Assembly (NCBI GenBank): GCA_913047325.1
Contig: CAJWTP010000010.1
Span: 1-34,276, forward strand
Source: an uncultured Gammaproteobacteria bacterium
GTDB lineage: Bacteria; Pseudomonadota; Gammaproteobacteria; PS1; Pseudothioglobaceae
Reading direction: 5' to 3'
DNA: 34,276 bases
Made by a program: the position numbers and the translations under genes. The notes under the pieces are model-generated. The model did not search any database. It was not told the DNA's origin and worked only from the letters and a program-made list of their open reading frames with translations. Positions 8,504 to 16,106 of this stretch are shown piece by piece. Numbering within the stretch: position 1 is the stretch's first letter; the number at the start of each line of letters is the position of its first letter.

Positions 8504-9136
8504 ATGTCAGAAAAAAAGGGTTTAAAAGATGCATATTCAATAAAGACTCCTGAAGATTCTATAAATCTATACAGAAGCTGGGCTTCTACATACGATAGTG
8601 ATTTTGCTAAACAAAATGACTACCGCTCTCCTTCAGAAATAGCTAAATATTATGATAAATATTCCAATAATAAAGACACTCCAATTCTAGATGTTGGTGC
8701 AGGAACAGGGCTCATTGGAGAGTGTCTAAATGTAAACTCATATAGAGAAATAGATGCTATTGATATTTCTCCTGAAATGCTAAATATTGCTAGATTAAAA
8801 AATTGCTATTCAAAAATAATTGAGGCAGACCTTACCGAAGGATTAATGATAAATGATAATCATTATGGAGCAATCGTAAGTGCAGGAACTTTTACTCATG
8901 GTCATGTAGGGCCAGATATATTAGATGAACTTTTAAGAGTCACCAGATCTGGCGGTCTTTTTGTTTTCACAATTCATTATAAGTTATACAAAAAAGCTGG
9001 ATTTGATAAAAAATTTTTAGAGATTGAAAAGAGTATAACAAAGCCCAATTTGCATGAAGTATGTGCCTATGGCAATAATCCAGACAAAGATCATGGCAGT
9101 GATAAGGTAATTATCCCGGTATTTAGAAAAAAATAA
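8504..9136 (+). CDS. Class I SAM-dependent methyltransferase (METTL27/WBSCR27-like)
   Basis: The 210-aa protein shows a Rossmann-type methyltransferase core: motif I ILDVGAGTGLIGE (61-73), then an acidic loop IDAIDISPEML (83-93) and motif IV-like IVSAGTFTHGHVGP (124-137). The GTFTHGHVGP block and the N-terminal YRSWASTYDSDF are typical of the poorly characterised WBSCR27/METTL27-like group. The acceptor substrate is unknown. The ATG at 8504 is preceded by AGAGAA. The gene stands alone between divergent and convergent neighbours, and its codons look richer in A and T than those of the fad operon beside it, so acquisition by transfer is possible. Fold assignment is firm; subgroup assignment is from memory of the motif. 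Confidence 0.85.
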   Translation: MSEKKGLKDAYSIKTPEDSINLYRSWASTYDSDFAKQNDYRSPSEIAKYYDKYSNNKDTPILDVGAGTGLIGECLNVNSYREIDAIDISPEMLNIARLKNCYSKIIEADLTEGLMINDNHYGAIVSAGTFTHGHVGPDILDELLRVTRSGGLFVFTIHYKLYKKAGFDKKFLEIEKSITKPNLHEVCAYGNNPDKDHGSDKVIIPVFRKK

Positions 9137-9203
9137 ACTTGAGCTTTTGATACTAGAAGTAGAAGACGAATCTCCCTTAAATCAAAGGTGAAGAAATATT
9201 CAG

Positions 9204-10853
9204 TTAAGCGTTAGCTTTGAGCTCCCTTCTTAACACTTTGCCGACATTCGTTTTTGGAATTTCACTAATGAATTCGACTTGTTTAGGAACTTTATATGCC
9301 GTCAATTTTTCACGACAGAAAGTGGTTATCTCTTCTTCTGAAGCATTTTGCCCTTCATGCAGGACTATATAGACTTTTACAGCTTCTTGAGATTTTTCAT
9401 CATCCACACCGACACAGCCACATTCCAGAACGGCGGGGTGTTCATTGACTACTGCTTCTACTTCGTTAGGATAAACATTAAAGCCAGAAACTAGGATCAT
9501 GTCTTTTTTGCGATCAACAATGAAGATATTACCTGTTTCGTCTATTCTGGCAATATCACCGGTCTTAAACCAGTTGTTCTCGTCTAGACCTGAATCTTCA
9601 GATTTCCAATAACCACTCATAACTTGCGGGCCACGTACACATAATTCCCCAGGCTCGTTTAGCTCAGTGATTGATTGGTCATTTTCATCACGGATTTCCA
9701 CTTCAGTATAGGCCGCAGGCAAACCAACAGAACCAGTAAACTCTGTTTGTCTGTAATCAGGCACACTTACCAATGGTGACGTCTCAGTCAAACCATAGGC
9801 TTGCCAAAAGATCGAATTTGTCACCTCATGCCATCTCTTTGCAGTTGTATCCAACGCCGCCATTCCGCCACTTAAGGACATAATCAGATTACTAAAATCT
9901 AAATCCTTAAAGCCGTCACTATTTAGTAGCGCTTCATAGAGGGTATTAACCCCAGAAATCATATGAAACTTGTGTTTTTTCAGAATCGAAATAAAGGTTT
10001 TTAAATCCCTTGGGTTAGTGACAAGGACGCTCGTTCCGCCAATATGAAACAACATGAAGTTGTGCACTGTGAGGGCAAAAATGTGATAAAGCGGTAGCGG
10101 ACAAATTGCAACTCTTTGCTCATTATCAGAGTTTTCATACATCTCTGGATCGAGAGTAAAAAAGGCCTGAATAATGTTTGCTAGAATATTTCTATGAGTA
10201 AGTATTGCGCCCTTAGATACGCCAGTTGTGCCGCCAGTGTATTGTAAAAAAGCGGTGTCATTTATCGACACATCAACACCATTAAATTGAGCCTTGGCCC
10301 CTTCACTTAATGCGTCGAGAAACCCTACAGCACCATTTATATTAAATTGTGGTACTAATTTTTTTATCTTTCTTGCAGCAAAATTTATGATCTTTCCTTT
10401 GAAACCAAGAAGATCGCCAATAGTAGTAACTACAACCTTATCTACACTAGCAAGGTCTGATTTTTCAACAACATGTGCGACACCTTCCCAGACAACGAGA
10501 ACCTTAGCTTCACTGTCACTTAATACATGCTCTAACTCTCTTGTAGTGTAGAGAGGATTTACGTTAACAATAACAATTCCGGCCATCAGTGCGCCATAAA
10601 CGACGACTGGATAGGCTAGCATATTTGGCATCATAACGGCAATCCTGTCTCCAGGCTTGAAACTTTGACTTAACCATGAGGCAAAGGAATTTGAATGTTC
10701 AGAAAGCTCTTCAAAAGACATCTCAACACCATAATTTTCAAAAGCTATCTTTCCCTGATGTTTCCTACAAGTGTTGTTAAAAAAATCTACTAGATTAGCG
10801 TTCTCTTTAAATAGATCAGTCTCTTCGATATTGCTTGGTATGTTGATTTCCAT
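9204..10853 (-). CDS. fadD: Long-chain fatty acyl-CoA synthetase (FadD-type)
   Basis: The enzyme activates free fatty acids to acyl-CoA using ATP and CoA, the entry step of beta-oxidation. The 549-aa sequence has the full set of ANL-superfamily motifs: P-loop YTGGTTGVSKG (205-215), YGLTETSP (353-360), WFKTGDIA (428-435), the hinge DRKKDMILVSGFNVYP (447-462) and the catalytic lysine K539 in PKTNVGKVLRRE. It is the last gene of the six-gene fad operon, 19 bases after the DUF2889 gene, with a GAAGGGG ribosome site before the ATG. No terminator is evident in the 67 bases before the convergent methyltransferase gene. Chain-length preference cannot be read, but the context supports fatty acids. Confidence 0.92.
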   Translation of the reverse strand: MEINIPSNIEETDLFKENANLVDFFNNTCRKHQGKIAFENYGVEMSFEELSEHSNSFASWLSQSFKPGDRIAVMMPNMLAYPVVVYGALMAGIVIVNVNPLYTTRELEHVLSDSEAKVLVVWEGVAHVVEKSDLASVDKVVVTTIGDLLGFKGKIINFAARKIKKLVPQFNINGAVGFLDALSEGAKAQFNGVDVSINDTAFLQYTGGTTGVSKGAILTHRNILANIIQAFFTLDPEMYENSDNEQRVAICPLPLYHIFALTVHNFMLFHIGGTSVLVTNPRDLKTFISILKKHKFHMISGVNTLYEALLNSDGFKDLDFSNLIMSLSGGMAALDTTAKRWHEVTNSIFWQAYGLTETSPLVSVPDYRQTEFTGSVGLPAAYTEVEIRDENDQSITELNEPGELCVRGPQVMSGYWKSEDSGLDENNWFKTGDIARIDETGNIFIVDRKKDMILVSGFNVYPNEVEAVVNEHPAVLECGCVGVDDEKSQEAVKVYIVLHEGQNASEEEITTFCREKLTAYKVPKQVEFISEIPKTNVGKVLRRELKANA

Positions 10854-10872
10854 ATATCCCCTTCAGTTGAAG

Positions 10873-11448
10873 TTAACCCTTCTTTATTTTATTTATCAAT
10901 ATTTCTTTATATTGATTAAAAACCTCTCCGTCCTTTTTGAATGCATAGCAAGAATTTTCAAATTTTTTCCCAATAGCTTTAGCCTCTTCCAAAGAAATTT
11001 TATTTTGTCCTTTAATTTCTGCTGTTTTCTCTTTCCAGAGAGTCTGGTAAGCTATCGTTGCAGCATGCGCCAATAAATCACTGATATGGCGACAACCCTT
11101 CTCCGCTCCTAGTGTTTTGACGACTATCCGATTAAAGCCAGATACGACAAACTCGCCCTTTAATTTTTGACAGTTCTTGACCGCCTGCGGACAAACATTG
11201 TAAGGTGAAGAGCCAATAACAGCCTCAATATCGATAATCTTTTTCTGATCATCAAGCGTCAGTCTAACGGCCATATCATGCAGTGGCTCGCCAGCACTGA
11301 TATAGCCTCTATGGATATTTTCAAACGAGAAAGTCTTGCTATCGACAAGAAAAACTTCTATATCCCATAGACCGTCTTCCCTTTTGTAGCCTTCTCCCTT
11401 GACGGTTCTGTTGTGTTGTAAATCTCTCTTAACAGGCTTGGTTAACAT
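10873..11448 (-). CDS. DUF2889-family protein
   Basis: This 191-aa soluble protein has no assigned function. Its N-terminal half carries the pattern I associate with DUF2889: REDGLWDIEVFLVD, then AGEPLHDMAVRLTLDD, then SSPYNVCPQAV with conserved Asp, His and Cys. The C-terminal half holds GCRHISDLLAHAA. No signal peptide or membrane segment is visible. It sits tightly between the NMO-family gene (10 bases) and fadD (19 bases), with an AGGGATGATAA ribosome site, so it is made together with the beta-oxidation enzymes. The conserved His, Cys and Asp residues could bind a metal or an acyl group, but this is speculation. The family name is recalled from motif similarity and should be confirmed. 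Confidence 0.7.
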   Translation of the reverse strand: MLTKPVKRDLQHNRTVKGEGYKREDGLWDIEVFLVDSKTFSFENIHRGYISAGEPLHDMAVRLTLDDQKKIIDIEAVIGSSPYNVCPQAVKNCQKLKGEFVVSGFNRIVVKTLGAEKGCRHISDLLAHAATIAYQTLWKEKTAEIKGQNKISLEEAKAIGKKFENSCYAFKKDGEVFNQYKEILINKIKKG

Positions 11449-11458
11449 TTATCATCCC

Positions 11459-12439
11459 TTATAAAATATTATTTTTTGCTTGCTTGTATTGCTGCTCTAA
11501 TTCTAACACCAAATCCTCTATACTTGGGACATTGGAAATAGAGCCCACTCCTTGGCCTGCAGAAAAAATGTCACGCCATCTTTTAGCAGTAACCTTGCTT
11601 ATATCAAAGTCAACCTTTAGTTTTTTCTTTATAAGAGGCATTGCCATTCTCTTCAAGTCGCCCAAGACCCCTTTAGCATTACCCTGGTCAGTGGCAATGC
11701 CTGCCTCATTGAGAGACTGTTCTAGCCAGTTTCCATTAATACCAGTAATCTTGTTTGATTTGATAATCTGACTTGCGGATGAATTAATCACCATATCCTT
11801 GTATTTATCGCTGGCATCACTCTCCTCTGTAGCGATAAAACGCGTACCCATATACGCCAAATCCGCTCCCAACGCTTGAATCGCTAGAATTGACTCTCCG
11901 GTACTGATACTTCCGCCAACCACAATAATGCCGTCAAATATCGCTTTTACCTCCGATACAAAGGCAAATACTGATAAATCGCCTGTATGGCCTCCTGCGC
12001 CATTACAAACCAGAATCAGACCATCTACACCTGCATCGATTGCTTTTTTTGAGTGATATAAATTGATTACATCTGAAAAAACTAGACCGCCATACGAATG
12101 CACTTTCTCTACCACCTGTTCAGGGTTGCCCAGAGAGGTTATAACAATTGGTGGCTTATATTTGACGATTAATTCTATGTCATCATTACTGCGAGCATAC
12201 ATCTTACTGACAATAATATTAACCGCCCAGGGTGGTGCGTTTTCACCAGTGCCTAGGGCGCTTGTTATTTCTGTAAAGCGCTGATCTAAATCTTCCAATG
12301 TTCTTGCATTTGCGGTTGGAAAGGACCCAACAATGCCAGCCCGAGAGGAGGCAATAACCATTCTTGAGTTTGAAACAATAAACATAGGCGACTGGATAAT
12401 CGGCAGTCTTAGTTTCTCAATAAACTGTTTATTTTTCAT
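11459..12439 (-). CDS. Nitronate monooxygenase/2-nitropropane dioxygenase-family flavoprotein
   Basis: This 326-aa TIM-barrel flavoprotein belongs to the NMO/NPD group. Markers are the start LRLPIIQSPMF, VNIIVSK, NGAGGHTGD with the family His, VVGGSIS for FMN phosphate binding and YMGTRFIATEES. Named members oxidise nitronates, but many are misannotated: FabK enoyl reductase and steroid-ring reductases share the fold. The start codon directly follows the fadA stop with no gap, so it is translated with the thiolase. That setting makes an FMN-dependent step in the breakdown of unusual fatty acids (for example a double-bond reductase or isomerase) as likely as nitronate detoxification. Family confidence is high; reaction is open. 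Confidence 0.85.
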   Translation of the reverse strand: MKNKQFIEKLRLPIIQSPMFIVSNSRMVIASSRAGIVGSFPTANARTLEDLDQRFTEITSALGTGENAPPWAVNIIVSKMYARSNDDIELIVKYKPPIVITSLGNPEQVVEKVHSYGGLVFSDVINLYHSKKAIDAGVDGLILVCNGAGGHTGDLSVFAFVSEVKAIFDGIIVVGGSISTGESILAIQALGADLAYMGTRFIATEESDASDKYKDMVINSSASQIIKSNKITGINGNWLEQSLNEAGIATDQGNAKGVLGDLKRMAMPLIKKKLKVDFDISKVTAKRWRDIFSAGQGVGSISNVPSIEDLVLELEQQYKQAKNNIL

Positions 12440-13633
12440 CTAGTTTCTTATATTTTTTATAATTCCTGCAGCGCCCATCCCGGTTCCAATGCACATCGTC
12501 ACCATACCATAATCAATATTGTCCCTTTGCATTGCAGATAACAATGTGGCTATTCTAATCGACCCTGTAGCGCCGAGTGGATGGCCAAGCGCTATCGCGC
12601 CGCCGAGTGGGTTGACCTTTTCCAAGTCAAGATTTAATTCATTGATAACAGCTAAAGATTGCGCTGCAAAAGCTTCATTGAGCTCTATCCAGCCAATATC
12701 GTCAATACTTAAATCAACGGATTTCAAAACCTTGGGGACAGCCTTCACTGGTCCAATGCCCATTATTTCTGCAGGCACTCCGGCAACAGAAAAGCCCAAA
12801 AATTCCGCTTTCGGATTTAAGTTATATTTTTCAAGTGCCTCTTCACTTGCAACTAAAACTGCAGCAGCTCCGTCTGACATTTGCGAGCTGTTTCCTGCGG
12901 TTACGGTACCGTTTTGAACAAAAGCTGTTCTTAGTTTTCCTAGCACCTCGGTACTGGTGCCTTCTCTTGGCCCTTCATCTTTGGAAACGATATTAGTTGC
13001 TGTTTCGTATTCTTTTGAATCCAAAGAGTAGGTAGTTTCATTCGTTGTAATAGGGGAAATCTCTTCTTCAAATAGGCCATTCTTATTGGCTAATATTGCC
13101 TTTTGATGACTGTTATATGCAAACTCATCCTGCGCTTCTCTGCTTATATTGTATTTGTCCACCACTTTTTCAGCAGTTAAACCCATACCATAAGCTATAG
13201 CTATATTTTCATCTTCAAGTACTTTCGGATTAATGGAAGGCTTGAAGCCGGTCATGGGGACGCTACTCATACTTTCTACACCTGCAGCAATAACCAGATC
13301 TGCTGACCCGGATTTAACCAGTTCTGCAGCATTTGCAACGGACTGCAATCCAGATGAACAGAAACGATTCAGAGTATATGCCGGGGTTGAGTCAGGAAGG
13401 CCGGCCAGTAAAGTCGAAATACGCGCAACATTCAATCCTTGAGGTCCCTCTGGCATTGCACACCCAACAACAATGTCATCGATATTGTTGTTTACCTGTT
13501 GAGTACTGTCAGCTGCCGACAAAACACTTTGTATAGCATGAATCAATAGGTCGTCTGCTCTGGTTCTAGCAAAAAACCCACGGGCCTTTCCAACTGGAGT
13601 TCTTTTTGCTTCTACTATGTATGCTTTTTTCAT
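12440..13633 (-). CDS. fadA: Acetyl-CoA acyltransferase (3-ketoacyl-CoA thiolase)
   Basis: Thiolase performs the last step of beta-oxidation, splitting 3-ketoacyl-CoA with CoA to acetyl-CoA and a shortened acyl-CoA. Counting from the ATG at 13633 the protein has 397 aa with nucleophile C92 (NRFCSSGLQS), NEAF motif (319-322), H351 (GHPLGATG) and C381 (CIGTGMG). I chose this ATG because GGAG lies six bases upstream; a TTG four codons earlier would overlap that site. Only 12 bases separate it from the preceding dehydrogenase/hydratase gene, and it abuts the NMO-family gene. Its partner should be that FadN-type subunit, as in fadNAE or fadBA pairs. Confidence 0.93.
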   Translation of the reverse strand: MKKAYIVEAKRTPVGKARGFFARTRADDLLIHAIQSVLSAADSTQQVNNNIDDIVVGCAMPEGPQGLNVARISTLLAGLPDSTPAYTLNRFCSSGLQSVANAAELVKSGSADLVIAAGVESMSSVPMTGFKPSINPKVLEDENIAIAYGMGLTAEKVVDKYNISREAQDEFAYNSHQKAILANKNGLFEEEISPITTNETTYSLDSKEYETATNIVSKDEGPREGTSTEVLGKLRTAFVQNGTVTAGNSSQMSDGAAAVLVASEEALEKYNLNPKAEFLGFSVAGVPAEIMGIGPVKAVPKVLKSVDLSIDDIGWIELNEAFAAQSLAVINELNLDLEKVNPLGGAIALGHPLGATGSIRIATLLSAMQRDNIDYGMVTMCIGTGMGAAGIIKNIRN

Positions 13634-13645
13634 TGCTTTCTCCAA

Positions 13646-16084
13646 TTAGTTGCGAAGTGGTTTGCCTTTCTTGAGCGTATGTTCGATACGGTCCTGGGTT
13701 TTCTGTGTACCCAAGAGCTCGACAAAGTATTTCCTTTCCAAGTCAAGAATTGTTTGCGATTCAACGATGGTGTTTTCTTCGACCCTTGAAACGGTCATCA
13801 CTCTAGCCAACCTATCAACAATGTGCTTGTCATGATCTGAGATAAATCCGCCCTCGTGTAGATTTGCTATCTGCGCCATTATATTGGCGTAACCGGCCTT
13901 GCCAACCACCTTAAAGGTTAAATCTAAAGGCGCTCTAAAGCCTGAATCAAGCAAAGTCAATGCCTGCTGCTTTGCTACATAAAGCAATTCATTGGGGTTG
14001 GCGATAATCACATCGTCAGCTTTCAGGTAGCCCATCTCTTTTGCCTCCAAGGCGCTAGCAGAAACCTTCGCCATGGCAACTTGTTCAAAGTATCTGGATA
14101 GTAAGGGAAATATGTCATCCGACTCTTTGTTGGTATAGGCCCTTAACGCCATCTCTTTACTGCCGCAACCTGCTGGCAAAGCTCCGATACCCACCTCAAC
14201 CAGACCAATATAAGAATTCATTGAGGCAACCACTTTGTTACAATGCAAAAGCAATTCACAGCCGCCTCCCAAAGCCAACCCGTCAACTGCTGCTATGGTT
14301 AATATTCTGCCATGCTTTAAACGCATTAACAGTTCTTGCAACATAGCGACAATCTTTTTAATCGAGTAAAGTTTCCCCAGTTTAGGCAACTCTGGATGCA
14401 TAATTTCAAAAGCCTTTTTCTTAGCTTTTGACTTGACACCCGGGTCTTTCTCTAAAAGACCTAGCTTAATAGCTGAAATGACTTCATACAAATTTGCTCC
14501 AGCACAAAAGTGCTCTTGCTCCTGCTTAAAGATCAATGCATTAAAGTCATTGCCTTCAAGAAAGTCAAGGCATTTAGATATGTCAATCAGGACTCCTCCA
14601 CTCAATACATTCATCTTGGTTTTAAAGGAAATGCTTGCCACACCATCACCCAGGTCAATCATCTTGGTCATGTCGCTTTCGTGCAAAATTTCTTGTCGAT
14701 GCTCCTTTTCACCGTGAAGCATTGGCTTAAACAATTGCCTATCATAAACCGGGTGACTTGATCTTGGGGTGTATTGATTACTTTTTGGGTTAAATGCGCC
14801 ATCATCGCAATAAACAAAAGACCTATCCAGCACCCAAGACGGCAAGGGTTCAGCAAGGAGTGTTTTGCCGCTATCGATGTCGGCTAACAATTTCTCTCTT
14901 ACCTCGTCCCATCCCGTAAGCTGGACCTGTTCAAAGATACCTCTTTGCCATGCGAAACCTGATTTAAGGGCCAAGTCTACACATCTAACTGTTTCAGCAA
15001 GATTCTCTAGCTGGTAGCAAGAGTAGTGAAAGACATCCCTATGCACGGACCACAGAAACTGTGCCTGTGGATCGTCACATTCAGATAGCGATAATAATGA
15101 TTTTTCAATACTGCCATTCTCTTTGAGTATAGTTTTAACTTCTTTACTAATGGTCTTGTCTGAAGGCCTGTAGTCCCCTTTATCTGGGTCAAAAACATAA
15201 ATATCCTTGCCCCTTTTCTCATAGATTCCTTTTCTAGTCTTGCTGCCTAATGAGCCATCGCTGATTAATGAGTTGATCCATTCTGGTAATTTAAATATCT
15301 CCACCCAAGGGTCGTCCTTGGCATTTTCAAAAATATTGTTCACTACATTTGCCATAACATCCAGACCTACAACGTCTAATGTTCTAAATGTTGCGCTAGC
15401 TGGCCTACCGACTCTTTTGCCAGTTAGGGCGTCAACTGTGTCTGCAGAAAGAGAGAAATTTTGGGCATGTTTTAGAACCGCCATAAAAGAAAATACGCCA
15501 ATCCTGTTTGCTATAAATGCAGGATTGTCTTTTGCATATACGACTTCCTTGCCTAACGCAGACGTTATGAAACCCTCGGTCTTGTATAGGAGCTCTTCGT
15601 CGCTATATGAGGTCCTTATGAGTTCCACCAAAGGCAGATATCTAGGAGGATTGAAGAAATGAACACCAAAAATTCTACTTCTTAAATTTTCTGGCGCATG
15701 CTCAGCAATTTTTTCGATAGAGAGACCAGAGGTATTGGTCACGAGAACCGCTTTTTCATTAACGTGAGGGGCGATATTGGCAAATAACTGTTTTTTTATT
15801 TCTAGGTTTTCAACAACCGACTCGATAATAAAGTCGCACTGTGAAATAATATCTAGTGGTTCGTAGGTCGCTGTTTTTATCGAATTAATCACTGATGGGC
15901 TGGCCAGGGGTGTTGGCTTAAGTTTCCTTAAGCTTTTCAAAGAAGCGTTTAAAGCTTCTTTGTTCATGTCAAACATCACCACCTCAAAACCTAAATTTGC
16001 AAAGTGGGATGCTATCTGGCTACCCATTGTGCCAGAGCCGAGCACTGCTATTTTGTTAAAAGCTTTATCAAAATATTGTTTCAT
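13646..16084 (-). CDS. 3-hydroxyacyl-CoA dehydrogenase/enoyl-CoA hydratase fusion (FadN-type order)
   Basis: This bifunctional enzyme carries out hydration of enoyl-CoA and NAD-dependent oxidation of the 3-hydroxyacyl-CoA. The dehydrogenase half comes first: Rossmann motif LGSGTMGSQIA (15-25), NTSGLSI with S119, and the His-Glu dyad H142 (GVHFFNP) and E154 (LVELI). The crotonase half is C-terminal, with the two catalytic glutamates E610 (GGGCELLLHC) and E630 (GLVEVGIGALP) spaced 20 residues apart, as in classical hydratases. This order is the reverse of E. coli FadB and FadJ, which begin with the hydratase; it matches Bacillus FadN. The 812-aa length also fits FadN (about 790). It lies 22 bases after fadE and 12 before fadA with an AGGA ribosome site. 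Confidence 0.92.
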   Translation of the reverse strand: MKQYFDKAFNKIAVLGSGTMGSQIASHFANLGFEVVMFDMNKEALNASLKSLRKLKPTPLASPSVINSIKTATYEPLDIISQCDFIIESVVENLEIKKQLFANIAPHVNEKAVLVTNTSGLSIEKIAEHAPENLRSRIFGVHFFNPPRYLPLVELIRTSYSDEELLYKTEGFITSALGKEVVYAKDNPAFIANRIGVFSFMAVLKHAQNFSLSADTVDALTGKRVGRPASATFRTLDVVGLDVMANVVNNIFENAKDDPWVEIFKLPEWINSLISDGSLGSKTRKGIYEKRGKDIYVFDPDKGDYRPSDKTISKEVKTILKENGSIEKSLLSLSECDDPQAQFLWSVHRDVFHYSCYQLENLAETVRCVDLALKSGFAWQRGIFEQVQLTGWDEVREKLLADIDSGKTLLAEPLPSWVLDRSFVYCDDGAFNPKSNQYTPRSSHPVYDRQLFKPMLHGEKEHRQEILHESDMTKMIDLGDGVASISFKTKMNVLSGGVLIDISKCLDFLEGNDFNALIFKQEQEHFCAGANLYEVISAIKLGLLEKDPGVKSKAKKKAFEIMHPELPKLGKLYSIKKIVAMLQELLMRLKHGRILTIAAVDGLALGGGCELLLHCNKVVASMNSYIGLVEVGIGALPAGCGSKEMALRAYTNKESDDIFPLLSRYFEQVAMAKVSASALEAKEMGYLKADDVIIANPNELLYVAKQQALTLLDSGFRAPLDLTFKVVGKAGYANIMAQIANLHEGGFISDHDKHIVDRLARVMTVSRVEENTIVESQTILDLERKYFVELLGTQKTQDRIEHTLKKGKPLRN

Positions 16085-16106
16085 AATTTCCTATTTATTT
16101 ATTTTT

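Noticed and set aside
9137-9203. Terminator for the fad operon or methyltransferase gene
   Set aside because: No hairpin followed by a T run could be found in this convergent gap on either strand.
10771-11076. Plus-strand ORF with hydrophobic residues across fadD and DUF2889 starts
   Set aside because: It crosses two well-supported minus-strand genes and their ribosome site; no family resemblance.
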